DNA of 64,000 nucleotides from Paenibacillus radicis (ex Xue et al. 2023) (GCF_024722015.1 NZ_JANQBD010000007.1:62001-126000), one strand, 5' to 3'; shown: positions 33,871 to 42,914, numbered from the stretch's first letter. Notes: generated from the sequence alone by a model not told the origin. Made by a program: numbers and translations.

Positions 33871-34932
33871 TTATATGTGCACAGGTAATGGATCAATTTT
33901 CAGGCCATTTTCTATCGTTCGGTGATTCTGACCATTGAACAGGTAAACACGATGGATTAACACATATACGGGATCAGACAGCTTTAACGTTTCCAATTCC
34001 AATGAACGGTATGCGTACAGCTTTTGCCCTTTGACTTCAACCTCTACCTGCCAATTCGTCCCCCGGAAATAGATGTTCTTCACTGTACCGATCTCAGCAG
34101 CCGATAGATAGGCTATTTCATTTTTGTACCCAATTTCCACAAATTCTGGACGAATGATAGCTTTGGAATTAAAATGTTCGGTTTGTTCAAAGCCTCTAAA
34201 ATCTGAAATTCGTTCTATCTGGTTCGATTCCCCAATAAAGCTTGCTACAAAAGGCGTCTCAGGATGCTGGTAAATCTCAATCGGCGATCCTTTCTGCTCA
34301 AGAATTCCTTGGTTAATGATCATAATCTCATCGGCCACCTCGACCGCTTCTTCTTGATCATGTGTAACAAATATCGTGGTGATTCCTACCCGGTTTATCA
34401 TTTCCTTCAACCATGTGCGCAGCTCTTTGCGGACCTTGGCATCAATAGCGGCAAAAGGTTCATCAAGCAGCAGCAGCTGCGGCTCAGGAGCAATCGCTCT
34501 GGCAAAAGCTACCCTCTGACGTTGACCGCCGGACAGTTGATGCGGCAGCCTCTTCTCCAGGCCCTTCAATCCCGTAAGCTCAATCAATTCACTGACACGT
34601 GATTTAATTTCTTGCTTGGAACGCTTTTGAACCGTTAACCCAAACGCAATGTTGTCGTAAACACTCATATGCCTGAAGAGCGCATAGTTCTGGAATACGA
34701 ACCCGATTCCACGCTGCTGCGGCGGTAAGTGGTTCACTTTATTTCCGTGAAATAAAATCTCTCCAGAATCCGCATCCTCCAACCCGGCTAACATGCGTAA
34801 AATGGTTGTTTTGCCGCCACCGCTCGGTCCAAGCAAACCGATAAGCTTACCTTTTTCAATCTCGAAGCTTACATCTTTGGTAGCTTGAAAGCTGCCAAAG
34901 CTTTTCATCAAGTGTTTGGCTATAATATGCAT
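33871..34932 (-). CDS. cysA: sulfate/thiosulfate ABC transporter ATP-binding protein
   Basis: ABC ATPase of the CysA class. Walker A is GPSGGGKTT (about residues 35-43), the signature LSGGQRQR, Walker B LLLLDEPFAAIDAKVRKEL, and the H-loop FVTHDQEEAVEVADEI. A C-terminal TOBE-like regulatory region runs from about residue 240. At 353 residues it matches the family. It lies six bases after the CysW gene, so it is co-translated with it. It completes a standard binding protein-CysT-CysW-CysA importer. Confidence 0.93.
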   Translation of the reverse strand: MHIIAKHLMKSFGSFQATKDVSFEIEKGKLIGLLGPSGGGKTTILRMLAGLEDADSGEILFHGNKVNHLPPQQRGIGFVFQNYALFRHMSVYDNIAFGLTVQKRSKQEIKSRVSELIELTGLKGLEKRLPHQLSGGQRQRVAFARAIAPEPQLLLLDEPFAAIDAKVRKELRTWLKEMINRVGITTIFVTHDQEEAVEVADEIMIINQGILEQKGSPIEIYQHPETPFVASFIGESNQIERISDFRGFEQTEHFNSKAIIRPEFVEIGYKNEIAYLSAAEIGTVKNIYFRGTNWQVEVEVKGQKLYAYRSLELETLKLSDPVYVLIHRVYLFNGQNHRTIENGLKIDPLPVHI

Positions 34933-34938
34933 GCTCCC

Positions 34939-35826
34939 TTACTCCCCTTCCAACTGGTGCTGCTGTCTTTCATGCTTCCACTCAATAAGACTCTTTACAA
35001 TCAGCGTAACTACAGCCAGTAAAACCAAAAGAGAAGCAATGGCAAATGCACCTGCAAAATTATATTCGTTATACAAAATCTGAATGTGCAGCGGCATCGT
35101 GTTCGTTGAACCTCTAATGTGCCCAGATACGACCGATACAGCTCCAAACTCACCCATCGCTCTCGCATTACAAAGGATGATTCCGTACAATAAACCCCAT
35201 TTGATATTAGGCAAAGTTACCTTCCAGAAAATTCTCCAGCCCTTGGCCCCCAAAGTTACGGCAGCTTCCTCTTCTTGCACTCCCTGTGCCTGCATTAAAG
35301 GCAGAAGCTCTCTTGCAACAAAAGGAAAAGTAACGAACACCGTAGCCAACACGATTCCCGGTAAAGCAAAAATTATTTTGATGTCATGCTCTCCAAGCCA
35401 AGGACCGAACCAGCCTCTTGCACCAAATAACAGAACATATACAAGACCGGATATAACAGGTGATACGGCAAAAGGCAGATCAATCAAAGTTATCAGCAAA
35501 TTTTTTCCTTTAAACTTAAACTTGGTGATAGCCCATGCTGCACAAACTCCAAACACTACATTAAGTGGTACAGCAATTGCTGCTGTTAACAAGGTAAGCC
35601 TTATTGCTGAAGCAGCATCCGGTTCAACTAACGCCTTGAAATAAATTTCAGTACCTTTCCTGAATGCCTCCACAAAGATGGAAACTAAAGGCAGCACCAA
35701 TAATAATCCAAGAAAAAGTAAGGCTATACTTATTAAAATCCATTTTACTACCGTCGGTTCAGTAATATGTTTGGGTCTATCTACCGCTACCGAACCTGCT
35801 TTCACGGTCGCCACATATCCGGCCAT
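34939..35826 (-). CDS. cysW: sulfate ABC transporter permease CysW
   Basis: One of two membrane subunits of the sulfate importer. Hydrophobic helices start at [27 protein letters not shown]. The cytoplasmic EAA loop is [31 protein letters not shown], followed by [18 protein letters not shown], the CysW/CysT signature. At 295 residues it is normal. CAGGAGG precedes the ATG. It lies about 100 bases after CysT. Confidence 0.92.
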   Translation of the reverse strand: MAGYVATVKAGSVAVDRPKHITEPTVVKWILISIALLFLGLLLVLPLVSIFVEAFRKGTEIYFKALVEPDAASAIRLTLLTAAIAVPLNVVFGVCAAWAITKFKFKGKNLLITLIDLPFAVSPVISGLVYVLLFGARGWFGPWLGEHDIKIIFALPGIVLATVFVTFPFVARELLPLMQAQGVQEEEAAVTLGAKGWRIFWKVTLPNIKWGLLYGIILCNARAMGEFGAVSVVSGHIRGSTNTMPLHIQILYNEYNFAGAFAIASLLVLLAVVTLIVKSLIEWKHERQQHQLEGE

Positions 35827-35925
35827 TGAGGATCCTCCTGAGAACTTTCCATAGGAAAGTTTACTTCCTTAGCGTTTAGCATTTACTGAATTACACTCTA
35901 GCGAAGCTTACTAAGTAAGCATATG

Positions 35926-36762
35926 CTATACGGATGCGTTGAATCGATTGGCACGCCACTGCAAGTAATTGATAACTAGCAGCATGAGGAATGAAATCAC
36001 GAGCATGACAAGCGCAATCGCTGTAGCACCGGCATAATCGTATTGCTCAAGCTTTGTCATTATAAGCAGCGGGGCAATCTCTGTTTTCATTGGCATATTG
36101 CCCGATATGAATACAACGGAGCCATATTCACCTACCGCTCTGGCAAAAGCAAGCGTAAATCCTGTCAGCAAGGCCGGCAGCAGCTGGGGAAAGATTACTC
36201 GGACAAAAGTTCGCAAGCGCTGAGCGCCGAGACTGACTGCCGCTTCCTCGATCTCTTTCTCCAGCTCCTGTACAACCGGCTGCAGCGTCCGTACTACAAA
36301 TGGAATACCAATAAAAGTCAGTGCCAGCATGATACCGAGCGGAGTATAGGCAACCTTAATACCAAGTGGTTCAAGAAAGCTGCCTATCCATCCATTCTTC
36401 GAATATATGGTCGTTAAGGCGATACCTGCAACGGCTGTCGGAAGCGCAAAAGGAAGGTCCACAAGCGCATCAATAAAGCGTCTACCCGGAAACGTATATC
36501 TCGCCAAAACCCAAGCCACGATAAATCCAAAAACTGTATTTACTAATGCTGCACCGAGCGCCGTACCGAAGCTGATTTTGTACGACGCAATTACACGGGT
36601 ATCGGTGATTGTATGCCAGAATTGAGCCCACGTAAGTCCCGAGGTTTTAATAAAAATGGCGGATAACGGAAACAGGACAATTAAGCTGAGATACAACACG
36701 GTAAAGCCCATTGTCAAACCAAATCCGGGTAAAATGCTGCGCTCTTTCCAAGCCTTTGCCAT
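35926..36762 (-). CDS. cysT: sulfate ABC transporter permease CysT
   Basis: Second membrane subunit of the sulfate importer. First helix is [26 protein letters not shown]. The EAA loop is [32 protein letters not shown], and the signature [16 protein letters not shown] is present. At 278 residues it is standard. GAGGAG precedes the ATG by eight bases. It lies 20 bases after the binding-protein gene, so it is in the same operon. Confidence 0.93.
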   Translation of the reverse strand: MAKAWKERSILPGFGLTMGFTVLYLSLIVLFPLSAIFIKTSGLTWAQFWHTITDTRVIASYKISFGTALGAALVNTVFGFIVAWVLARYTFPGRRFIDALVDLPFALPTAVAGIALTTIYSKNGWIGSFLEPLGIKVAYTPLGIMLALTFIGIPFVVRTLQPVVQELEKEIEEAAVSLGAQRLRTFVRVIFPQLLPALLTGFTLAFARAVGEYGSVVFISGNMPMKTEIAPLLIMTKLEQYDYAGATAIALVMLVISFLMLLVINYLQWRANRFNASV

Positions 36763-36782
36763 GGATTTCTCTCCTCTGACTC

Positions 36783-37880
36783 TTAAGGTTTATAAATTTG
36801 ATCGAACACTCCGCCATCGCTGAAATGTGTTTTTTGCGTTTTTGTCCAACCGCCGAAATCATCAATCGTAAACAGGTTTACTTTACCAAACTGGCTTTCA
36901 TATTTTTTGGCTACCGATTCCAAACGCGGACGGTAATAATTTTTTGCAGCAATCGTTTGGCCTTCTTCTGTGTACAGGTACTCAAGGTAGGCTTGCGCTA
37001 CTTCACGTGTACCTTTTTTATCAACTACCTTATCAACAATAGCAACCGGTGGTTCTGCCAACACACTTAAAGATGGAGTTACAATTTCATATTTGTCTTT
37101 ACCGAATTCATTAATAGACAGGTAAGCTTCATTCTCCCACGCAATTAGAACATCACCGATACCACGCTGTACGAATGTTGTTGTGGAGTCACGAGCCCCG
37201 GAATCAAGTACAGGTACATTTTTGAAAAGCTTAGTCACAAAATCTTTCGACTTTGCTTCATCTTTTCCAAACTTTTGATCAGCATAGCCCCAAGCCGCTA
37301 TGTAGTTCCAACGAGCTCCGCCTGATGTTTTCGGATTCGGAGTAATTACTTCCACGCCTGGTTTAATTAAATCATCCCAATCTTTGATACCTTTTGGGTT
37401 TCCTTTTTTAACTAGAAAAACGATAGTTGATGTGTAAGGTGTACTGTTCTGCTTCAATTTCTTTTGCCAATCCTTTTGGATTAATCCCGCTTGTTCAATC
37501 GCATCAATATCATAGGCAAGCGCCAAAGTAGCAACATCAGCCTCTAACCCATCGATGATTGAACGGCCTTGCTTACCGGAGCCGCCATGAGACGCTTTTA
37601 CCGTAACGGTTTGACCTGTTTTATCCTTCCAATAGGCGGAGAAAGCTTTATTGTATTCTTGGTATAATTCACGAGTAGGATCGTAGGATACATTTAGTAG
37701 TTCAACTGGAGGCTTTGCAGCAGTCGTCGCAGGCTTAGCGTCAGGAGCAGCTCCTGAAGTTGTTCCGGATGCTGCCGGTGCAGTTGTTCCACCGCCGCAT
37801 GCGGATAGACCTAATAAGGATAAACTAACGAGACTAAGCACGGACCATTTTTTCCAATTCAATAGGCTTGTATTTGACAT
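36783..37880 (-). CDS. sulfate/thiosulfate-binding lipoprotein
   Basis: Extracytoplasmic binding protein of the sulfate importer (Sbp/CysP class). A lipoprotein signal ends at Cys28 (LLGLSAC), followed by a Gly/Thr/Ala linker. The mature domain carries sulfate-binding family segments [38 protein letters not shown] and [34 protein letters not shown] precedes the ATG. It is the first gene of the sulfur block and lies about 135 bases after a consensus promoter with a possible CymR-type operator. Whether it prefers sulfate or thiosulfate cannot be read from sequence. Confidence 0.92.
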   Translation of the reverse strand: MSNTSLLNWKKWSVLSLVSLSLLGLSACGGGTTAPAASGTTSGAAPDAKPATTAAKPPVELLNVSYDPTRELYQEYNKAFSAYWKDKTGQTVTVKASHGGSGKQGRSIIDGLEADVATLALAYDIDAIEQAGLIQKDWQKKLKQNSTPYTSTIVFLVKKGNPKGIKDWDDLIKPGVEVITPNPKTSGGARWNYIAAWGYADQKFGKDEAKSKDFVTKLFKNVPVLDSGARDSTTTFVQRGIGDVLIAWENEAYLSINEFGKDKYEIVTPSLSVLAEPPVAIVDKVVDKKGTREVAQAYLEYLYTEEGQTIAAKNYYRPRLESVAKKYESQFGKVNLFTIDDFGGWTKTQKTHFSDGGVFDQIYKP

Positions 37881-37989
37881 GTAATATTTCTCCCCTCAAA
37901 TATACGGTTCTCATGATAACTAGTACTCGCATCCGATAATCAGGATGTTAATCCTGGTTTGATCTCCGGTGGTCCGGTTGATTTAATCT

Positions 37990-38008
37990 TATTCCGATGT
38001 GTTTACTA
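37990..38008 (-). promoter_or_regulatory. possible CymR-type operator
   Basis: On the minus strand TAGTAAACACATCGGAATA resembles the Bacillus CymR consensus (TAATWNNNNANNNGGAATT), with mismatches at three fixed positions. It lies just downstream of the predicted transcription start of the sulfur block, where a repressor of cysteine-regulated genes would act. The call is by eye. Confidence 0.35.
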
Positions 38009-38023
38009 TGTTTTATAAACAGT

Positions 38024-38052
38024 ATATTATCATCGCCTTCGAAAGGTGTCAA
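38024..38052 (-). promoter_or_regulatory. sigma-A promoter of the sulfur block
   Basis: On the minus strand TTGACA (38052-38047) and TAATAT (38029-38024) are separated by exactly 17 bases. It drives the sulfate transporter genes and possibly the whole set down to ssuC. Confidence 0.85.
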
Positions 38053-38097
38053 TCGTTTTTTTGTAATAAATTACAATCTACACAACGTCTTGTGGCG

Positions 38098-38301
38098 TCC
38101 TTGGGATACGATCTATGTTTGTGGCGTTTGGAGGGATGTATGGTAAGGATTACAGCCGCTGTTGAAGTCGTGTTCCTTTGAATTACAGGCTTGCAGCGGC
38201 TGGAACACGAGCTTCAAAGGTAGGTTACATACCCGAGCAGTGTCCGATGATGGGTAGGGGGGACCCTCCACTCCACACCCATTCCCTCTTTTGTTCTACT
38301 C
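38098..38301. repeat. structured repeat, copy 1 (partly decayed)
   Basis: About 200 bp is similar to the segment at 38715-38888. The core holds two interleaved inverted repeats: CAGCCGCTG (38153-38161) with CAGCGGCTG (38194-38202), and TTGAAG-TCGTGTTCC (38162-38176) with GGAACACGA-CTTCAA (38202-38217). An outer GAGGGA/TCCCTC pair is only partly kept. No ORF of its own. It is probably an end of an IS91-type element or a mobile structured repeat. Confidence 0.6.
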
Positions 38302-38377
38302 TGTGCTTTAACTCAGCTCACTTAAGTTGTGCAAGAAAAAGGCTTTGTGCCAGGAGTTGCAGATTTTATTCACATCA

Positions 38378-38567
38378 GCGGAAGTACTTGTTCCGTTATC
38401 ACCTGAAAAGATCAAAAACCAGAGAAACAAAGGAACCGCTAGTTCCGTTATCTCTCTGGTTTTGCGTGTATTGACCCCATTTAATCCAAATAACGGAAGT
38501 TGGTCTTCCGCTATCGCCTTCTATTTGAAGCATGGAATCAAATAATGGAACTCACTGTTCCGTTCAA
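38378..38567. repeat. array of four short imperfect palindromes
   Basis: Four units of the form GGAAC-n-GTTCCGTTAT occur at 38378-38400, 38428-38451, 38491-38515 and 38543-38567, spaced 50-63 bases apart. Unit 2 is nested in a larger AACCAGAGA / TCTCTGGTT hairpin. The spacers are unrelated and the repeats are degenerate, so this is not a CRISPR. No ORF is supported. Confidence 0.6.
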
Positions 38568-38714
38568 TCCTTCTAAGCTCTTACTAGGGTTCACACCTGT
38601 ACAAATAATAAGAATCCCTTCCCTTGATCGTCGTTAAGTACATTAAAGATCCTGAGGTTTAACGATATTTTAATCTAAGTAAGGTAGATAATAGAAACCT
38701 GGCCGATGGCCAGG

Positions 38715-38888
38715 TCCTTGGTGTACAATCTACGTTTGTGCGTTGGGAGGGAATCGGGTATGGGATTCCGGCCGCTGTTGAAGTCGTGTTCCTTTTGAAT
38801 TTATGGCTTGCAGCGGTTGGAACACGAGCTTCAAAGGCGGACGCTATCGCTCCTCCATCCCACACCCGTTCCCTCTATACGGTTCTAC
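38715..38888. repeat. structured repeat, copy 2 (intact), next to IS91 remnant
   Basis: An outer inverted repeat of about 18 bp (38747-38766 with 38857-38875) encloses the interleaved pairs GGCCGCTG / CAGCGGTT (38770-38777, 38811-38818) and TTGAAG-TCGTGTTCC / GGAACACGA-CTTCAA (38778-38792, 38819-38834). The GC-to-GU changes relative to copy 1 preserve pairing. It lies directly past the 3' end of a decayed IS91-family transposase, where such elements carry the oriIS end. Confidence 0.6.
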
Positions 38889-39695
38889 TTTACTGCTTTC
38901 TGCTACCTCTTTCTTTGCTGCTCCTAACCTATCGGCCAGGCGGTATTCATAGCCATGTACCCCTTGGTAGTACTCCGGGTACATCTCTCCATCACATACT
39001 TCGCACCTAAACTGCGGCGGCACCTCAGGATCCCCGTCGTCCATCCTCCCTTCTTCGCCTTTACGATCCATTTCATCGCTTCTTTTTGCCATTCCGTAAC
39101 AAGCTTTTTACTCAAGCTTTTCGTCCTACGTGAGTAGACACCGTAATGTCGGATCGTCTTAAATTGTTCGTCTCGAATATGTCGAATCACCCTCGGTATA
39201 AACTCTTCTACCGTAACGGTTTCTCGCTGTTCTTCTCCATCTGTTTTATCTGTATACCGAAACGTCACACACTGTCCATCATAGGCCTCGATCCGACTTA
39301 TCGTGATCGCAGGTCGACGCATATAACGGCCAGCATACCCTAGCTGCATCTTCACATCCCCCTTTTGCTTCAGGGCAAACCCTTTTCATTTTCTGAATAG
39401 GCCTTCTGTAACAGCGGCTGTATTTTTTTCTTTTCTTCGGCATTAACATGCTTTCTTATCTGCTTCCATACGACCGTTTGCCACTGCTTTCGCAGCATTT
39501 CAAATGGAATGAAGTCATACTTTTTCTACTCCCCGTTACTTTTCATTCCCCCCATTGTCACTAGCATATGGATATGCGGGTTGAAATTCAGCTGCGAGCC
39601 AAACATATGGAGCCCTGCAATAATTCCCGGGATCACTTTATGCTTCATCTCAAAATACTCCTTTGGGGAACTCCAAAAACTTAAAAAAAGGCCTC
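38885..39695 (-). pseudogene. IS91-family (HUH/Y2) transposase remnant
   Basis: Reading the minus strand in three frames gives a continuous IS91/IS801-type transposase C-terminal half. The HUH motif is FNPHIHMLVTMGG (near 39560); then YDFIPFEMLRKQWQTVV; then GYAGRYMRRPAITISRI and YDGQCVTFRYTDKTDGEE; then RHIRDEQFKTIRHYGVYSRRTK; then a terminal CEVC finger. The N-terminal half is absent. Damage: a TAG stop where the family has Trp (after MKSNGE), an apparent deletion of about a dozen bases with a frameshift near 39370, and another frameshift near 39000. It is a dead copy. Confidence 0.85.
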
Positions 39696-39710
39696 CTGAC
39701 GGAGGCCTTG
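39681..39710 (-). terminator. terminator after the Fur-family regulator gene
   Basis: AGGCCTCC / GGAGGCCT with a four-base loop is followed by seven T on the minus strand. Confidence 0.9.
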
Positions 39711-39727
39711 GTTCTCACCCTATTGTT

Positions 39728-40198
39728 CTAGTTATTTGCAGGATGAGGCTGTTTCGAGCAATCACTGCAATAACCAAAAATTTCAAACCGATGATTCATG
39801 ATTTCAAAATCTTCAGGCAGATGGGGCACATGCTTCATTGGACAAAATTCAAAAGTAACCGTTTTTTCACATTGAATACAGATCATATGATGATGATGGT
39901 GAGATTGACATCTTGCGCGGAACTTAAGTCCATCATTCAAATAAAACTGCTCCAGCACACCCATTTCACTCAGAAGCCGTAAGTTACGGTACACAGTATC
40001 AAAGCTGACTCCCGGATATTTGGGGCGCATCGAATCATATACGTCTTTGGGTGACAAGTACCCTTCGGCTTCTGCAAAGAGGGTTGCCAGGCTTTTGCGC
40101 TGATCGGTTATTCTCCACCCTTTGGATGCCATTGCTTTGACCATATCTTGAACGGTTTCTTGTATACTCTGCTCATGATTATGATTATGATTTTCCAT
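39728..40198 (-). CDS. Fur-family metal regulator, probably Zur
   Basis: Winged-helix Fur-family repressor. The N-terminus carries His/Asn (ENHNHNHEQ). The DNA-binding domain contains RITDQRKSLATLFAEAEGYLSPKDVYDSMR and FDTVYRNLRLLSEMGVLEQF. The metal sites are in HHHHHMICIQCEKTVTFEFC and CSDC, the paired CxxC structural zinc site. Because the neighbour is a COG0523 zinc GTPase gene with a Zur-box-like dyad upstream, I favour Zur over Fur or PerR. GAGGG lies seven bases before the second ATG (40198). It lies 60 bases after the GTPase gene, so the two may be co-transcribed. Confidence 0.85.
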   Translation of the reverse strand: MENHNHNHEQSIQETVQDMVKAMASKGWRITDQRKSLATLFAEAEGYLSPKDVYDSMRPKYPGVSFDTVYRNLRLLSEMGVLEQFYLNDGLKFRARCQSHHHHHMICIQCEKTVTFEFCPMKHVPHLPEDFEIMNHRFEIFGYCSDCSKQPHPANN

Positions 40199-40257
40199 CA
40201 TTTATCCCTCAATTTATGCATTCTTTAGTTTAATAATGCCCTATCTAGGTATGAGAG

Positions 40258-41337
40258 TCAATCTTTTTGCTCTACAACCGCCTTCTCCAGAGCCTCTAAC
40301 TCCAATGCCAGCTGCTGTTTGGAGAAATGCTCTCCAATAAAAACAGCCACGCTAGGGAGCTCTTCCTTAGGCGTTATTTTAACGAAATCCATTTCACGGT
40401 AAGCATATTGAAACATAAATGGGCTTGTTGTATCTGAGAAGCGCAATATTCCTTTGGCACGATATACATTGGCAGGAAGCCTTCCGACAAGTGCTTCAAA
40501 CTGCTCACTATCTATGGGGGCTTTAAAATAGTGAGTGTACACCATAACATGATCGTGAGAATGATGCGTCACGGCTTCCTTGTGGGTTGCAGGACTATCT
40601 CCCTCATGCTCATGATGGTGGCCAGGATCTGTACATGCCGCTCCATGCTCATGATCATGCGAACAGGTTGTGTGGTCTGACTCTGAATGATCCGGATTAT
40701 TGGAACGATTAACAAGATCTCCCGGTTCCCCCTCCAATCGGTCGAACAATGTCAAATCGATATGGCATCGTACCGTTGCAGTAATTGGAGCGACAGCGTT
40801 CCATCCGCGGATCACAATTTCGAGCTCGCCTAGATCTGCCGGAGCTATCAAGTCTGTTTTATTTAAAATAAGATGAGTGGCACAGCGAATCTGCTCCTGC
40901 ATCAGCCGGTATGTTTTCCCGGCACCCTTCCGATGCTGCTCCAGTAGTTGAGCTGCATCTACTACGGTAATTACAGATTTGAGTTCAAGCTCAGTCAGCA
41001 AAGAAGCATCAGTGACCCCATCCAACATTTCCATAGGATTTGCAGCTCCGGTACATTCAACAAAAATAACATCAGGTGAATTCTCCTGAATCAATTCTCT
41101 CAGTTCCAGCCCCAAGTCACCGCGAATCGTGCAGCAAATACAGCCGCTCAGCATTTCTGACATAGGAACGCCTTCTTCAACAAGCATTCCATCCAGATTC
41201 ACATCACCCAGCTCATTCATAAGTACGGCCGGCTTTTTACCGCTTTGCTTGTAGTAATCCAGCGCTTGTGTTAGCAAAGTTGTTTTGCCGCTACCCAAGA
41301 AACCGGATAAAATATGCACAGGTACAGCTTGTTTCAT
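40258..41337 (-). CDS. COG0523/CobW-type GTPase, putative zinc metallochaperone
   Basis: G3E-family P-loop GTPase of the ZigA/YciC type, thought to deliver zinc under zinc limitation. Walker A is SGFLGSGKTT (about residues 8-17), the invariant CxCC motif is SGCICCTIRGDL, and the guanine motif is LNKTDL. A His/Asp/Glu-rich insertion in the middle (DHTTCSHDHEHG; GHHHEHEG; HHSHDH) is a probable metal-binding loop. A CobW C-terminal domain follows (RLPANVYRAKGILRF). The ATG at 41337 lies after AAGGAGAGG and gives 359 residues; the longer frame has no ribosome-binding site. Confidence 0.9.
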   Translation of the reverse strand: MKQAVPVHILSGFLGSGKTTLLTQALDYYKQSGKKPAVLMNELGDVNLDGMLVEEGVPMSEMLSGCICCTIRGDLGLELRELIQENSPDVIFVECTGAANPMEMLDGVTDASLLTELELKSVITVVDAAQLLEQHRKGAGKTYRLMQEQIRCATHLILNKTDLIAPADLGELEIVIRGWNAVAPITATVRCHIDLTLFDRLEGEPGDLVNRSNNPDHSESDHTTCSHDHEHGAACTDPGHHHEHEGDSPATHKEAVTHHSHDHVMVYTHYFKAPIDSEQFEALVGRLPANVYRAKGILRFSDTTSPFMFQYAYREMDFVKITPKEELPSVAVFIGEHFSKQQLALELEALEKAVVEQKD

Positions 41338-41415
41338 TGTGGTCCTCTCCTTGGAGTTTTGCTTTTTTAGCAAAACTTACTTCTTCATGTATTTACAATA
41401 ACTTATATGTAGAAA

Positions 41416-41444
41416 ATTGTAGTCCTGTGTTGATCAAATGTCAA
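41416..41444 (-). promoter_or_regulatory. sigma-A promoter of the zinc GTPase/regulator genes
   Basis: On the minus strand TTGACA (41444-41439) and TACAAT (41421-41416) are separated by 17 bases. Confidence 0.8.
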
Positions 41445-41451
41445 TTTAAAA

Positions 41452-41462
41452 GTAATTTTTAC
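41452..41462. promoter_or_regulatory. Zur-box-like dyad
   Basis: GTAATTTTTAC differs by one base from the Bacillus Zur core GTAATNATTAC. It lies just upstream of the -35 element of the GTPase promoter. Confidence 0.45.
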
Positions 41463-41582
41463 AATTATATACTCAATTCAAACAGCAGCCTTCTAATTTG
41501 ATACAATACAACATAAATGCATAGTGGTGGCCGCATTTTAACTCTAATGGCTTTTATTAATGAACTATTGCAGGAGGATGCC

Positions 41583-42914
41583 ATGAACCGTCTTCTAGGA
41601 CCCTCAATTCAAATCGACCCGTCGTTCCCCTATTATCTAAACCGTTCTGAGCAAAGCATTGCTGATGAGCTGGAGCTTGCAGGGTACCGGGTAATCCATT
41701 ACTTTGTGACCGATGAGACGAAGGTAAATCAGAAGCTGATTGAACAGCTGCAAGATAGAGGTATGGCTGTGTGGGCGATGGTATTAGGCAATGGCGCCTA
41801 TACAACTGAACATTTGCCAAAGGACTGGCCGGACTGGCAGATGGTGCTGCTTAAGCCTGTAAACGATGGCTACTTCCGCTTTTCACCATTCAGCTATAAA
41901 TATACGGCTTGGAAGAAGCAGGCACTTGCAGAGCTGGTACGGAAGTATCCCTTTGATGGCCTGGAAGTGGCGGAACCTTATTTTCCTGAGTGGAATGGCC
42001 TTGCCAACGGAGTTTACGGAGACGTGGGTCCCTACGCCAGAGCCGCTTTTAAACAGCAATATGGCTCCGAGATACCGGATTTCAAACATCGCTCCAATCC
42101 GAATTATTATAAAAACAATCCCATTCTGTATCGTCAATGGATCGAATTCAGAGTTTGGACTGTGAACCGATTCTTGTTTGAGCTATTTAATGCTCCAGGT
42201 GGAGTTCGCGAGGCCCGGCCCGACATTAGAATTGCAACCTGGTCACTTGGTATTCACGCTGGTCCTGATTCGGTCGAAAAGCTGCGGGAATTTCAGGGAC
42301 TTGATGCTGCAGCAATGATCTCAACGGTAAGACCTGATGTACATTTTATTCAAACCCATTGGCCGGATTGGATGCGACCGTTTCTTAAACCCGATTACTG
42401 CAAGCATTACGAGCCGTTTGCCGCTAAAATTAGAGCCATTCATCCGCATATTCCGATTGGGGTGCAGGCAGATATTGGCTCTCTTCAACGAATGAGGCGC
42501 AGTCGGACCTGGTTAAATGACTTTGCCTCCAATGCAGCCAAGCTGGGTTATTCAACCTGGACTGCTTACGAATATCATTTGGGCAAATATATGTATGACG
42601 AGGCCCCCGTTCCATTATGTGCCAAACGTATTGGAGCAGAGCAAATTATGATTTATTTTCAAAAGCGCGTTAAAGTTTCAGATGCAGTAAAAGCTGTTCA
42701 AATTATTCGCAACGGGAAGCCAGATAACGCACTGCCTGTTGAAGTAATCCGAGTTGACGGAAGCAACATACTGCTGCGCAGCAGTCATTTCCCCCCTGAG
42801 AGATTTCAGCTTTCTATCTCTAATATTGAGGATACGCCGAACTTATGGTTATTTCCAAGTAAACATGCCACTGAAGCAGCACAGCCTTGTTATTTAACTG
42901 TAGAAGAAGAGTGA
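41583..42914 (+). CDS. glycosyl-hydrolase-like TIM-barrel protein, function unknown
   Basis: A 443-residue soluble protein that reads like a family-10-type glycosyl-hydrolase-like barrel. It has strand-helix repeats, the acidic segment FDGLEVAEPYFPEWNG, and later HFIQTHWPDWMRP, IGVQADIGSLQRMRRS and STWTAYEYHLGKYMYD. A small beta domain closes the C-terminus. No signal peptide is seen, so it would act in the cytoplasm. I do not recognise an exact family; epimerase or sugar-hydrolase annotations would both be guesses. The ATG at 41583 lies after GCAGGAGG; the upstream frame from 41517 lacks a ribosome-binding site. Confidence 0.65.
   Translation: MNRLLGPSIQIDPSFPYYLNRSEQSIADELELAGYRVIHYFVTDETKVNQKLIEQLQDRGMAVWAMVLGNGAYTTEHLPKDWPDWQMVLLKPVNDGYFRFSPFSYKYTAWKKQALAELVRKYPFDGLEVAEPYFPEWNGLANGVYGDVGPYARAAFKQQYGSEIPDFKHRSNPNYYKNNPILYRQWIEFRVWTVNRFLFELFNAPGGVREARPDIRIATWSLGIHAGPDSVEKLREFQGLDAAAMISTVRPDVHFIQTHWPDWMRPFLKPDYCKHYEPFAAKIRAIHPHIPIGVQADIGSLQRMRRSRTWLNDFASNAAKLGYSTWTAYEYHLGKYMYDEAPVPLCAKRIGAEQIMIYFQKRVKVSDAVKAVQIIRNGKPDNALPVEVIRVDGSNILLRSSHFPPERFQLSISNIEDTPNLWLFPSKHATEAAQPCYLTVEEE

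Noticed and set aside
37881..38053. S-box (SAM) riboswitch before the sulfur genes
   Set aside because: The leader is too short and lacks a large multi-stem structure and terminator; only a promoter and a possible repressor site are visible.
38098..38217. True H-type pseudoknot in the structured repeat
   Set aside because: With no spacer between the two helices, a 15-bp stem cannot be bridged, so the crossing pairs are better seen as alternative hairpins.
38378..38567. CRISPR-like regular repeats
   Set aside because: The repeats are short imperfect palindromes that differ from each other, spacing varies from 50 to 63 bases, and no cas genes are present.
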